DNA of 64,000 nt from Rhytidiadelphus loreus. Its lineage: Eukaryota; Streptophyta; Bryopsida; Hypnales; Hylocomiaceae. The position numbers were made by a program, and so were the translations under genes. The DNA is taken from positions 5,084,001-5,148,000 of the forward strand of contig OX344764.1 of NCBI GenBank assembly GCA_947034895.1, given 5' to 3'. Positions within the stretch are counted from its first letter, which is position 1. Every line of letters starts with the position of its first letter. This document shows positions 47,061-59,767 of the stretch, piece after piece. Under the pieces are notes generated by a model. That model was not told the origin of the DNA. It saw only the letters and a list, made by a program, of their open reading frames with translations, and made no database searches.

Positions 47061-48018
47061 TAACCCCTTAAGGACCAAAGTCCCCTCGGGGGACTTTTGG
47101 GATTTTGGACAGGTTCATTCAAGTTGGTTTTGCGGCCTGATTTTCTGAAACTTTTTGAGTGCGTGCAGTTAATCACGAGCTTTGCATACATAGAAATTTC
47201 ATAGAAATCCGAGTTGTTATGTAGAAGTTATAGCCATTTTTCCGCCAAAAGCTGTTCATTGGGCAGTTGGGGCAGGGGAATATATGTTTGACTATGTAGG
47301 GGCAGCACAAGTGGGCAAGAGGAGAGGAGAGGAGAAGGGAGGGCAATGGGTTTGAAGTGGAAACCCGGGTCTTGGAAAGTTGGGCTTTGACGTTGGGGGT
47401 TGGGCTATTGGGGACATCTTGGGTCCCTTTCTACAAGTGCTGCCCAATCTGTGAACTTCTTTGCAGGCAGCTGCAAACTTCGGAAGGTCATAGAAATCTC
47501 AGATTTTCATATTTTTCGAGAAAAAAAATTTCCTACTTGTCAAATATAAGTATGTCTTTCTATCCACCATTCAGATTTTCAATATCTCAAGGTATATGGT
47601 GGGAAAACTGATTCGAAGATGACCTAGTGCATTGTCAATTTCTGGGACATTGTGGCATTGCAAGATTTTTTTGGAGGTGTTAGGTGTGTTGGATTGCTTT
47701 GAAAATTGGTATACATATGCCTAACTTCAATACCTATAAGAAAAAAATTTAACTTTATGCTGCGTAGTGCAAAAAAATTGAGCATGAGGCATCTGAAATT
47801 CTGGGGCACAGTGAAAAAAAATTAAAATAATGACTTTGAATGCAAATATCTCCCTATCCATACGTTGAAACCTCACAAAAAATTTACCACACCCTCTCAT
47901 ACAAGTTCACTTCAAGATCTTATGGATACATTTTCAAAACTTTGTGAATGATTGCAGCAGAAATGGCAGTTTTCAGTGATTTTGGACCTAGAAAATGACT
48001 CGGTCCTTTAGGGGGTAA
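47060..48018 (+). mobile_element. TTAA-flanked 0.9-kb repeat family, near-complete copy
   Basis: Left TTAA (47060-47063) is followed by CCCCTTAAGGACC and the right end reads GGTCCTTTAGGGG followed by GTAA, one base from TTAA. The body is about 951 bp. It has the family's TCCCCTCGGGGGACTTTT start block and several AAGTTATAGCC-type words. The frame at 47357-47611 is not conserved in the other copies. Confidence 0.8.
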
Positions 48019-48229
48019 ATAAATTAAATAAAAATAATGATTAGCTTTAAAAATACCCTTTAGACTTGTAATCTTGTTTTAAGGATTAAATATTATACTT
48101 GTTTTAGGTACCAATGTCAATTTTGAAGAGCTTCAAGTACCTAACAATGAGCTCAAAAGAGTGAACCATGAGGTTGTGCATTAATTAACAGACCCTTCCC
48201 TACTAAAAAACAAGAGTTGTTGATATTTT

Positions 48230-48670
48230 AGAAAAAAAAATTACAACCCCCCCCTCCCAATTGTTGATCTCCAAAAACACTCCACAGATACAGAGACAGA
48301 TATCTATACGTATTGGGATACACTTCAAGATACGGATACTAGGATACTTATTGGGATACACATTGGTCTACGAATACTGAGATACATACTGGAATACATA
48401 TACATACACATATTGGATACATACTTTTTTTTAAACACATTGTCCCATATGCATTGGAAGAGAAACTGTGCTAAGAGAAGTACAAAGAGGGGGAGGGGAA
48501 GGGGGTATTGATAAAAATAAAAAAATAAATTTTTGAACTGATTTTGGGGGAAGGGATTCTGAAAAAAATAATTTGAATTAAATTTTTTGAACTGATGGGG
48601 GGAGCGGGGGCGAAAAATTAATTAAATAAATATTGAGCTCATTGTGACAAACACAATGAGCTCCAAGGAT
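48230..48670. repeat. GGATAC-rich tract with G/C homopolymer runs and a 12-bp hairpin
   Basis: At 48284-48425 words such as GGATACACTT, GATACGGATACTAGGATAC and GATACATACTGGAATAC recur at intervals of about 8-22 bp. Runs of C and G surround it (for example 48247-48257 and 48489-48504). At 48635-48646 and 48652-48663 GAGCTCATTGTG and its exact complement form a hairpin with a 5-base loop. Related tracts are at 52757 and 53865. Confidence 0.55.
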
Positions 48671-49239
48671 GGGTTCACTACACTATCCACTCAGAATACT
48701 AACCATCTTCCAAACATGTAACTAACCATGTTAATGTAGATCATTTCCATTGAGCTGCGTGACAAACTGAAACTCATAAATACCAAATTTTTCATTCATT
48801 CTTATTTATTTATAAATATAATTATGAATAGGATTATTTTTGAAAAACTTCTTAGGTAAGTACATGTATTTACAACTTAGTTGCAATAAATATATTTGCC
48901 TAAAGCATATATTATCCCCTTTAATATGAGAGTTTATAGTTGGGCTTATGTATACCCATCATCAATGCTTTGAAAAGTCATAAATTGTTTATGTGATGGC
49001 CAAATCATACCTGCTATGAGACTAAAAGACTTTCTTTCAATTGCTAACAAGATGAACAAAAACAACGATAATTTGATCAATATGAAGCATGCTCAGATTA
49101 TCAATTTAACAATACTAGGTGTGGCTACAATAGTAGTTCATTTTAAAATCATAGTCTAGGAGTCATTCAATCTTGCATTCTTGCTCCTAAGGTATGGCGT
49201 GGGATCCAAAATGAATAGACTCTTAATTTACACCAACAT
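48671..49239. other. AT-rich spacer
   Basis: Nothing recognised between two TTAA-family copies. Confidence 0.5.
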
Positions 49240-50167
49240 TTAACCCCTAAAGGACCATTGTCCCCTTGGGGGACAAAATGGATTTCGGGCAAATCCCTAT
49301 GATCTCAATTTTCAGTGAATTTTTTTGAAACTTTCTCATAAGATAGGAAAACTTATGAGCTTTGTGAGAATATAAATTTTATTTCAATTGGTGCCCGGGA
49401 GCAAAAGTTATGGCATTTTAAACATAATTTTCACGTCACCGGGCAGAAAAATAAATCTACAAAAATTTGAAATTAGTTTTTTAATTTTTTTTCTTCTTAA
49501 AAATCATATTTTTGTCTGCATGTGAAGCTTTGATTCATTCCATTTGGTTTAGTAATGTGAAAGTTATGAACAATCTTGTTTTTCAGGCAATTTGAGCATC
49601 TTCTTGAAAAAATAACTTATAGGATTCCATTTTTGAATGCAATCTTCACAATTTTTCAACAAAAATTGTTGGACAAGGTTAAGTTTTCTATTTAGAACAA
49701 TCTCACCATTGAGATTATTGTGTTTCAATCCCATTTTAGAGCTATTAACGATTTAGTTTTCCTTTCAATCTTGGACCTACTGCTAGCGAACAATTTTTTA
49801 AAGAATGAAAATCAATCGTGTGTTTTTTTAACTTTTTTTTCTAGACTTTCAACTCAATTCTTCAACACAAAAGATTTTAAATTCAAAGTCCATGGTATAA
49901 ATTTTTTCCCCAAATGGCATTCAAAGTCATCTGAAATTGCAGGCTAGTGTTCAAAAAAACTTTCTTTTTTCAGCTTTGAATGCTAATATCTTCCAATCTG
50001 TACGGTCAAACTCCATGAAATTTTTAACACGTCATAATAGACTAGTAAAGTACAAGATCCTACGGTTAGATTCTAAAAAAAATTCTGTATTTTTGGATGA
50101 ATGCAACAAAAATGGTAGTTTTGAGTAGTTTTTGATAGAAGAACAACCCTGGTCCTTTAGGGGTTAA
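49240..50167 (+). mobile_element. TTAA-flanked 0.9-kb repeat family, best-preserved copy
   Basis: TTAA (49240-49243), then CCCCTAAAGGACC, 920-bp body, GGTCCTTTAGGGG, then TTAA (50164-50167). Ends are perfect 13-bp inverted repeats inside TTAA. Internal blocks in order: TCCCCTTGGGGGACAAAA, CAATTGGTGCCCGGGAGC, AAAAGTTATGGC, GCTTTGATTCATTCC, AAAGTTATGAAC, GTACAAGATCCTACGGTT and ATGGTAGTTTTGAG. TTAA target choice with CCC-starting ends recalls piggyBac, but no transposase is present and a TTA/TAA duplication (PIF/Harbinger) is also possible. Confidence 0.82.
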
Positions 50168-50219
50168 TCCCTAACATTTTAAAGTTCCTAGAAAGTTAAT
50201 TTTGAGCAAATGAAAGTGA

Positions 50220-50600
50220 AATTCTTACCAAAGGTCTACATTCCTATTGCCTTCTCAAAAATATATATTTTTTCCAATTAGGTGCTTGAGTCAGAAGTTA
50301 TGGGTCTCAAAAGTTTGGGGGCAACTGAAAGTAGTATACCAATGTGAAAGCAAACAATCGGGTAACAATTAAGCAAGTTGTATAGTAAGTGTTTTCTTAT
50401 TAACTTTGAATTCTTATACCTCACAATTTTATGAAGCCAAGTAGGCTGAAAATTCTTTCCACATATTTTCATAATAGTATAGAGAAATAATATGTGGTTG
50501 AAATAAAAAGACAATCCAATTTTCACGAAGGGTTTGTTTTTTAATGTCCGTTGAGTGAATATTTTTTTGTATGTTAAACACCTCTATTATCTTAAAAGAA
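50220..50600 (-). mobile_element. Possible internally shortened TTAA-family fragment
   Basis: The words CCAATTAGGTGCTTGAGTCA and AGAAGTTATGGG (50276-50305, plus strand) followed by TTTGAATTCTTATACC (about 50405) resemble two separate internal blocks of the family, placed closer together than in full copies. Neither terminus is visible, and the orientation given is uncertain. The block order suggests plus. Confidence 0.3.
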
Positions 50601-51261
50601 AATTAGCATGCAAGTAAGTAACATAACTACCCACTCGATGTTTTGAATTTTCAAGGTTGGATAGTGCCTCCTTCCCTATGAAGTGGAATCAAACTATGCT
50701 CATTCTATTAGGTAGGACCCAAAATCTCTTTTCTTCTATCTACAAACATTATAATCTTGCAATCTACGCAATTAGGTGGGATGAAAAAATTTCCACAAAC
50801 TCCTATAACAACGTAGTACAAATGTGCAATGTTAAAAGACTGAAAAATATTTTTATATTTCAATTATTCTCAATGCACTACAGATTGACACTTTTTGTGA
50901 AAAATAGTCAGAAAAATTTAAGGGTTAAATTTGTCAAAGCTATAATATATGGCAAGATTGTAAAGTGGTCATTTGAAGTTTGTATCTTGCGTCTATCTTC
51001 CCCCAACCAAGGATGCATGTATTGAATTATCTTTATTTTGTAATTGCTTAGTATCATGTGTAGTCTTCACCTCTTCTACTATATCTTTTACGTCTCCTAG
51101 AAAATTTGGGGCTTCAGAATCCAAATTTGAATTTGAAATTTCTAAATTTTATCATAAGTGACAATTAAAAAAACTCAAGTATTTTTCTTGAGGATAAAAA
51201 TGCAAACTTCAAATGCCCAATTTAATGTCCTACTAAAATAGAAGGTTCTAAAAGCACACAT

Positions 51262-51373
51262 GCTCTAAAACTCCCCACCTCCTAAAATGTACACTATTTG
51301 TACAAGTTGACTTTTTGTAGCCTTCATTGATGTACAAACTATGTACATTTTAGGAGGTGGTCGATTTTAGAGC
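51262..51373. mobile_element. 112-bp foldback MITE
   Basis: GCTCTAAAA at 51262-51270 pairs with TTTTAGAGC at 51365-51373, and CACCTCCTAAAATGTACA pairs with TGTACATTTTAGGAGGTG further in, with TTTGTACA/TGTACAAA in the stem. The loop is small. No clear target duplication. Confidence 0.65.
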
Positions 51374-51689
51374 CCTATGCCAATTCCACTTCAAAATTTC
51401 ATTACTAATTCCACAAAGCTCCAGAAAGTATGACACAACTTGGGTTAGATGCCAATTCCACTTGTCTTTCAAGGAAAATTTACTAAAAAATATTTTGAGA
51501 AGTTTTACCTCCCCCAAATTCAATTCCAACTCTTAGATGGTTGATTTGTGGACCTACAACCTTATAGGTAGCATTCATTCTAAAATCCACACTCAACACA
51601 TGAGTGATGAGTCATTTTTTTATTTTTTTATTTTTGAAACATACGGCCTTCAAGTGCTGAGTCATTTGAAATCAAAAACAATTGATTAC

Positions 51690-52084
51690 ATAGATAATTA
51701 CCGTCGTATGGTGAGTTTGAAATGTGCACAGCAGGTACAGAACAGAGGTACAGTTCGGAGGACTATTTTAAAGTTCCAGCACATTCCCGCCTGACAACGT
51801 TAAGAAGTATGTTTCCACTGAGTGCTCTTATCCGAGGGATACATCTCCTCGCCCCACGTGTCAGTCATCCAGTGAAGCTTGATTTGGATTGACCAGAGAC
51901 TGCCCAATGATAGTCTGCCACCTGTGTTGTTACCAGGTACTGATGACGAAGAATTTAAAGCAGCTGCTGCAATATTATTGGAAAATTTCAAGCGTATCAT
52001 AACATTATTTGGCAACATATCCATTATTTGAGTGGACACTAGAACATTATTCGGCAATGAGCCAAGGGTGTCTTTGATAGACAT
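51690..52084 (-). other. Possible gene fragment, unrecognised
   Basis: Less AT-rich than its surroundings, with a 94-codon minus-strand frame from 52084 to 51800 that contains SLPNNVLVSTQIMDMLPNN, a short internal duplication of the LPNNVxxxxxxx type, and NIAAAALNSSSSVPG. I do not recognise a family and see no adjoining exons. Confidence 0.3.
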
Positions 52085-52529
52085 TCTCCCCCTACGAGTG
52101 TTTGATATAAAAATAGTAAGGTTGTTTTCTGGAAATTCACAAAAAGAAATTAATTGAAATTTCTCTCCACAATTTTATATCATTGATTCATGTACAAAAC
52201 CCTCTCAAAGAAGTCTATTGTCTATTGGAAAAAGGAAGAGAAGGGGTAGTAGTTCGGGGAGGAAGGGATGCAAACCATTATTTTTTCTTTCTATTAATAC
52301 AATATGATTTCTTAGAAGCTTCCTCAATGAATACTAATTGGATGAAGATCACTTTCTATAACATTCATTATCCATTGGGTAGATAGTTGAAGAATGAAGA
52401 ATAATGTTGTTCCACCATAGAGGATTCAAAGTATGCAAAGAATGACTTTTAAAGGTTTTGTAGAAAAGAAGAATGCAAATACTCATCCTTGTGATGGACA
52501 ATTTTTGTGATTGATGATCATGGTGATTA

Positions 52530-54060
52530 GTTTGTTGTTTCAAAATTAAGGCTTGTGGCTGTTACAGCCATTTTTGGGTGCATAGTGACACTTATGTCAC
52601 TATGCACTCAAAATTTTAATTAATTAATTTTAAACTCCCCTCTAGACCCCCCCACCCCGGGTTTAAAAAGAAAATTGAATTAAAATTAATTTCTTAATTT
52701 TCATCCCCCCCTACTTGTAATTTTTTGAATGAGGTTAACATGACAAACAATATGGGACAATGAAAATCCCATATCCGTATATCGTATATGTATATGTATT
52801 GTACAATATTTCTAATATCAAATATCCATATCCATATTTTGGTATCATATCCATATCTGTACTATATCCATATTATGATTATGTATTATGTATTTATATT
52901 TGGATAGATGGCTTAGATTCAATTTCAAAGATCAATGGCTTAAGAAATTTTGAGAAATCAACGGCATTCTAGAGAGGCAAGCATTTAAAAAAAATCAACA
53001 GCCTATTCATTTTTGGGAGAGGGGGGGACAACTAATGGCAAACCAGATGTGTGACTGCCTCTTTTGGGTGCATAGTTTGTTGTTTCAAAATTAAGGCTTG
53101 TAGTTGTTTTTGTTGATTTAATCCCAAAGAGCTCTGGAGTTCATTTTTTGGAAGATGGAAAAAATACAAAGTGATCAATGTTTTTCAAAAGACATGTTTT
53201 CATTCATCCAAAATTTTCTTGTTATTTGTAGTCCAAAGTATTTGTCTTTTGTAGTTCAAAAAGTGAGCTCTATACAAATACACAAAATAAATAAGGAAAT
53301 AAATAAATATTCAATAATTATCTAATATCTAAAGTTTTTCAATTACAAATTTATTGCAACAAGCTTTAGTCTAAAATTCCCAATATTTAGGATGTAATTA
53401 ATTATTGAAAGAATTCTCAATTTTAAATTCCAAATTTTGTTTAGATATTAGTGATAGTAATTGTCAATCTATCTATAGATATTTATAATTCAAAACATGC
53501 AAAATCTAGTTACAAAATCAATACATACTTTCTTTCTTTTTGAAATTATTGTTCAAATATTATCAAATATGGAACAAGATTTGACAACTATTCTAGCTAG
53601 TATCTCCATGAGTCTTATTTTTACATGTATCACTTGTTTTGTAAGGTTGTAGTCGAACATGTAGTGACTGCCTTTTTTCACTAAATTGTGAAACAATGTA
53701 CTCAAAAAAAAATCCGGTTCTTTTTTTCATTTACCCCCCACCCTACCCCTGTGAGTTTTAAAAAATTAAAAAATTAAATTAATTAGATAATATTTTTCAA
53801 TTACCCCCCATTCCATTCTTTTGTAATTTTTAGGTGGGGTGGGGTTGGCATTCGATATGGGATATGTCCCGTATCCAAATCCAAATCCGTATCTATGTAT
53901 ATATACATATCCATATATATCCTAAATTGTTTTCTTGAGATCAACAACATTGGAGGGGAGGGGGGATTTTCTTTGTAAGAAAATTGATGACTTTCAATTT
54001 TTGGAGGAGGGGAGGAAATGTTGCCTCTTCTCACCTCAAGCAGTGACTACTTCTTTTTAG
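52530..54060. repeat. Cluster of repeated blocks: hairpin, GTTTCAAAATTAAGG duplicate, GGATAC-type tracts
   Basis: GTGCATAGTGAC (52578-52589) and its exact complement (52596-52607) form a hairpin with a 6-base loop. GTTTGTTGTTTCAAAATTAA occurs at about 52530 and again at about 53077, each beside GGGTGCATAG. ATCC/GTATCC tracts lie at about 52757-52880 and 53865-53925, next to C-rich runs (CCCCCCACCC types at 52647, 53736 and 53803). The pattern looks like successive copies of one dispersed repeat related to 48230-48670. Confidence 0.5.
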
Positions 54061-54064
54061 TAGA

Positions 54065-56723
54065 TTGTATAGTTGCCAACAATACATGAATGAATGAAAT
54101 ATGTTGCATTAGAAATGAATCAAGTTTTGCAAAATATGATGGATGGAATCTACTAAATCATGTCAATTATGTTTTATGAGAGTTGTAAATATATAGATTC
54201 TTGTGAAGAATATAAAAAGAAGAGCTTGGGCCTAGAAAAATTTGTTCTAATTTAATCAAGGTACTCTAGAAGGTCACCTCACAATGCAATTGTCAACTTT
54301 GAAGCATACTAAAAAAATGTTCATTTTTTAGAGAAAATGAGTACTTTGGTCTTTTTCTATTCATGCATGGATCATATGCCACTTTCTAAGACAATCCCTA
54401 TGCACTAAAAAATTATTGTACTCGGACTTGACAATTAAAAATATAAAATTTTAAAGATGAGACTACAGCTTAAAAGCAACTAGTTGGCATGCCTTTAGCC
54501 AACTTATCAAATGTTCTTCATTAGATGGAGGGGAAGGTTTCAAGCTCGAGGTCTTTTAGAGGCCACAAATATCTTCTAATGCATAAATTGTGTTTTTGCC
54601 TTCTTTTCTTGAAAAATGGATTTTTGGCCCCAACATTTGTATAATACCTCAAATGGACTTACAATTCATAAATAAGGTACATCACCTTGTGTGTAATGTT
54701 TTATAAATTTCCAAATTTTTATTATTTGTTAAATTCTTTTATTCCTTAATCAAATGTCTACTTTAGCAATTTTGATGATTTCATTTTCCATTTAAAACTC
54801 AAGTTTAGGAATTAGATGTTGCATTTTTTGAAGATGTCATTCTATTACATTCTATATATTTAACTTTTAGCCTATAAATGGCCAATCAACCATTTTATGG
54901 TTCCTACACAACTTCAAGGTTTGCTTAGATCCAAAAAAAATACTTTTTTTGAAATCCATGTCGATCTTTGTATTATCTTTCATAGCCAAAAAAACCTCTT
55001 GATTTAGACAAAATCTCTAAGTTAAGGCTCGTTGTAGATTATCTTGAGAGAGAAACCTAGCCAATCAAAGACCATCCCAAGAAAAAATTGAACTTTGATT
55101 GAAAAGATCTCAAAATCTATATAGTTAGAGTCTTTGAAAATCTTAGGGTAAACTAACTTTATAGTAGTGAATAAGATCTTATGGTCTGATTTTTTCAAAA
55201 AATTATTCTATACAAATAATACTTTCATTTCAAAAATGACAATTTGGAGGTGATATTGGAGGGAGGAAACTCTTTGGCTTTTAGGGATTAAATCTGAAAA
55301 TAGTTGATTCTCCATTTAGTTCAATTGCAATAATTTCCTACTAATTATGTCCCAAAGTAATACCAAGATTATTATGAGCTTCCAAAGTAATGCTCAAAAT
55401 TTAATAAATGATTTTTTTTAAATGAATATTCAGAGGTTCATAAATCTAAATAATAATAAAATAGTTAAAAAATTGGTCGTTTTTTCTATAGTAAATTTGA
55501 ACCTAGTTAAAATTTTAAGCAATAAATATGATTTTTGAATCTATCCAAAGATTACAAAAAAATTCTCTTGTGATGTAGCTATTGAGTTGGATATTTGTAA
55601 GTTAAAATTTAATCAAATCAAGCATTTCATTATGGGGAGCTTATTAATACTAGTCTAAATTTGAAATATATGAAAATTTTGTATGGTGTACAATAGTTCC
55701 TCATACTTTGGTTATTAATCCGAAGTCTTTTGGAGGCATTTTGCAAAAATGTCCATTGTTACATTGTCTAATTTATAAATTAATTATTACTTAATTATTT
55801 CAATGTTTTAAATTTATACTAAATAAAATATAAGATAATTTTATAACTTGTACTTATTTTAATTGTGGAAAACAACAAACATGTTAGTGCATGTACTAAA
55901 GGTTGATCAACAATACCAATGATAGTCCTATGAACTAATAAGTTATTATCTATAACATGTTCATGATCAATTTTTAGACCATCTAGATTGCCCCTACCAA
56001 ATATTCATACCATTTTGATACTGATACATGAAACCATTGAAATTGATAAATGAAGAGCTTTTGAGCTTTAGCATATATACATCATATTGAGATTGAAATT
56101 CAATTTTTAAAATTTGATTCATGTAAATATTAAATAAGATCACCATTTGAGACACCAAATTGAAAGAAAAATTTAACATTCAATCAACAAAGTAAATGGA
56201 TGCTTAATAAGAAAAAAAGACTAAAATATAATAATGTGATCTTCCATTTTCATTTGTGTTACTAAAAACAAATTTTATATTTTTAGCAATGATTTGGAAT
56301 GGATTAAATGACATCCAATATTTAAGGATTTAAAAATATACTAGGGATGGCTTCTACGATGAAGTTGGTTTAGGCTTTGAATTTTCTTTTTAAAATTTTA
56401 AAATCTCCAAGTATATTAGCATCAAGAATTTTTGTTTTTGTTTTTAATTATCAAAGTAGTGCATCTTTGAGGCAATATGGTTGATCCTTGTAAATTTTGA
56501 GTCCTTGTGATTATTTTACTAAGAAATATTAAATCGTTGTAAGGATATAAAATTCATGATCCTTGTAAATTTTTTTGCTAAAAAACATTAGGTGCTAGCT
56601 AATTGGACTTACACATTTGCTTGATGTCTTTTCATATAAATTAAACAATGTAAAAGATTAATTTTAAATGCAAACTAAGAACATAATCAACTAAATAAAT
56701 TAAAAGTCAATCATTATTATTTT
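54065..56723. other. AT-rich intergenic, no gene seen
   Basis: Dense stops in all frames; no family or bounded repeat recognised. Confidence 0.55.
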
Positions 56724-57109
56724 AAAATATTTTAATATAAAATATTTTAATATAAAATATTTTAATATAAAATATTTTAATATAAAATATTTTAATATAA
56801 AATATTTTAATATAAAATATTTTAATATAAAATATTTTAATATAAAATATTTTAATATAAAATATTTTAATATAAAATATTTTAATATAAAATATTTTAA
56901 TATAAAATATTTTAATATAAAATATTTTAATATAAAATATTTTAATATAAAATATTTTAATATAAAATATTTTAATATAAAATATTTTAATATAAAATAT
57001 TTTAATATAAAATATTTTAATATAAAATATTTTAATATAAAATATTTTAATATAAAATATTTTAATATAAAATATTTTAATATAAAATATTTTAATATAA
57101 AATATATAT
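56724..57109. repeat. Perfect 15-bp AT minisatellite, 25 copies
   Basis: TTTAATATAAAATAT is repeated head to tail 25 times from 56731 to 57105 with no base change that I can see, preceded by a 7-base partial unit. The unit is pure A/T and the junction makes the 10-bp palindrome AAAATATTTT once per unit. Uniformity suggests recent expansion or ongoing homogenisation. Confidence 0.95.
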
Positions 57110-57691
57110 AATTAAAAAATACATAGATTTAAAAAAAAAAATTAAATACAAATTTGAGTCAAAAATTGGTTTAGTCATACTTATTTATATATATTTGTAG
57201 TTTTTGTATGTACTTAGAGATTACTTCGCAATAGAGTTATGACACCAAATGACTAAACCAATGATATGAAATTAGACAAAAGCAACCATAACTAGCATAT
57301 TCTTTTTTCTACATTTTAATAAAAATATAATTAAATACAATAAAACTAGGGCTTCACGTTCTTGTGCATAATAGTCAATGATTGCATTGTAAATAAGAGA
57401 TATTGATTATTTATTTATTTATCTTTGAAAAAATAAATCCCATTAGCACCGACCAAGGAAGAGACATTACAAATACAAAAATATATCTAAAATAAAATAA
57501 TTAATTTTCCTTGACAATAGTACCTTTAGTGCCTCTAAAGACCCAAGTTTTATATTTCCATCCATATATGTAAATCCTTTATGATATACATATCACTGAT
57601 GGAAATACATCTTTGATCCTTGAGAATTGAAGACTTATTTCAAGCCCAAATTTATTTCTATTCATAGATTTGTTTTGAATTGTTTTATTTA
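57110..57691. other. AT-rich spacer
   Basis: Nothing recognised between the minisatellite and the next TTAA-family copy. Confidence 0.5.
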
Positions 57692-58625
57692 TTAACCCCT
57701 AAAGGACCGGACTGTGTTTTTTGGATGTATAAATTTTTTGGGCAGGTACCTACGAGCGGAGATTTTCATATTTGGGGCTGAAATTTTAATAGAATGTGGG
57801 GGCAAGGAATATCTTTCATATGCACCAAATTTCATGACATTTGGAAATACGAGTCAAAAGTTATAGCCTAATATGTTACTTTTTCCCAACCGGGCAGTTC
57901 GGGCAGATCAGAAAAAATCACTTTTTTCAGAAACAAAAATTTGGAATTGATTTTCTAGAGTTTTATATACACAAAAAGCTTTGAATCATTCCATTTTGAT
58001 CAATGAGTCAAAAGTTATGAGGATTTTTTGTTTGTAGGCAGTTTTGGATTTCCTACTCTAAAATAAACTTTGAAATCCTTTATCTTACCCAATTTTCAAT
58101 ATTTTTGGACAAAAATAAAATCGTAGGATGTAGATACATTATTAAAACATTTCAATCATTGGGATTGGAAATGTTTAATTCCATATTTAAATTGTAAATA
58201 ATTTAGTATTTTTAATCATTCTCTACTACTACCTACTTACTATTTTTTTCCTATATGTTGTACTATTCCAAATGATCTGAAATTTTTCAAGCATATGGCC
58301 AACTTGTCTAGGAAAACAAATCCAAAGAAGCACCACCATTTAGGTCATTTTTTCATAGAAATGTGAGCTTGTGAAGTGCAGCTGCCCTACTTTTTGCAGA
58401 GTAAAAAAAATGATTTTAGTTAATTTGAATGCTTATATATCTTGCAATCCACCCGGTGGAAATGTCTGAAAATTTTACCACATGTTTATGATACTATATA
58501 ATACAAGATCCTACAGTTAGATATGTCAAGAAAAGTTTTTTTTCCAAAATTTTGATACTTGTACTAGAAATGGCAGTTTTGGAGCGTTTTTGGTGAAAGT
58601 ATAGTGACGGTCCTTTAAGGGTTAA
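57692..58625 (+). mobile_element. TTAA-flanked 0.9-kb repeat family, complete copy
   Basis: TTAA (57692-57695), CCCCTAAAGGACC, a 926-bp body, GGTCCTTTAAGGG, TTAA (58622-58625). Internal words include GAGTCAAAAGTTATAGCC, GCTTTGAATCATTCCATTTT, GTCAAAAGTTATGAGG and ACAAGATCCTACAGTTAGAT. Its first 150 bp differ from the other copies (no GGGGGACAAAA block), so it may be a subfamily. Confidence 0.82.
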
Positions 58626-58920
58626 GAAAAATGAGAAACCAAAGACATGGGTTAAAGTTTAGGTGATCACTAGCTAATCACACATGAGAGCTTTTGTCAT
58701 TTTGAAACCATAAATCCTTGTCTATGCAAAACCTTTTCTTTGTTGGCATGCAATATTTAGTTTGAACCATGGCAAAAGCACACTCCCAATTCAACGTCAT
58801 TCATCACAAGTCAATGCCAACCACCATACTTTCAAGAGTGATTTTGACTTAGCTAAATTGTGGCGATTTAAAATTTTGGTAATTAAGTTGTATAATGAGA
58901 TGTTCAAAGTAATTTCTAAA

Positions 58921-59767
58921 ATAACCCTTGAAGGACCAAAAACCACTCAAAATTGCTAGTTTTGTTGTATTCACTCAAGAAAAAGTTTTTTGTTTTTTTT
59001 GAGAATCCAACCATAGGATCTTAGACTTTACTTTTTTTAGATCGTGTGGTAAAAGTTTCATAAAGTTTGAAAAAGAATTGAATTTGGGCTTGCAATTTTA
59101 TACGACTTTGTCTGCCATTTGTGGAATCTTCTTGGACTTGAGACTTTGAATTAAAAAAAAATTGTATTAAGTAGAAAATCTAGGAATTAAAACAAACAAA
59201 AAACAAACTTGAATATCATTATTTTAAAAATTATTAAGTAGAAGTAGAGCCCAGATTGAAAGAAAAACTAAATCGTTAATAGCTCTAAGATGGGATTGAA
59301 ATACAATAATCCCAATGGTGAGATTGTTCTAAAAAGAAAACTTAACCTTATCAAAAAAATTATAAAAATTGCATTTATAAATGAGTCCTATAAGTTATCT
59401 TTTCAAGAAGATTCTTGGATTGCCCAAAAAACAAGATTGTTTACAACTTTCACATCACTAATCCAAATGGAATGAATCAAAGCTTCACATATAGACAAAA
59501 ATAAGATCTATAAAAGAAATAAATTTAAAAGTTTATTTCAAGTTTTTGTGGATTTCTTTTCTGCCGACAACATGAAAATTATGTTTAAGATGGCATAACT
59601 TTTGTTCCTAGGCATCAATTGAAATAAAAATTATATTTCCACTAAGCTAATAAGTTTTTTGATCTTATGAGAAAGTTTCAAAAAAATCCACTAAAAATTG
59701 AGGTTATAGGAACCTGTCCAAACTCCTATGAGTCCCCCGAAAGGACTCTTGGTCTTTTAGAGGTTAA
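58921..59767 (-). mobile_element. TTAA-flanked 0.9-kb repeat family, inverted copy
   Basis: On the minus strand from 59767: TTAA, CCTCTAAAAGACC, the block TCCTTTCGGGGGACTCAT, CAATTGATGCC, AAAAGTTATGCC, GCTTTGATTCATTCC, and finally GGTCCTTCAAGGG followed by TTAT (58924-58921). Body about 839 bp. It lies 295 bp from the previous copy with the opposite orientation. Frames across it (58762-58959, 59290-59475) are not conserved. Confidence 0.78.

Noticed and set aside
47357..47611. 84-codon frame inside a TTAA-family copy
   Set aside because: The frame is not kept in the other copies, so it is chance.
56724..57109. CRISPR-like array
   Set aside because: The units are contiguous with no spacers, in a plant nuclear context. 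It is a minisatellite.
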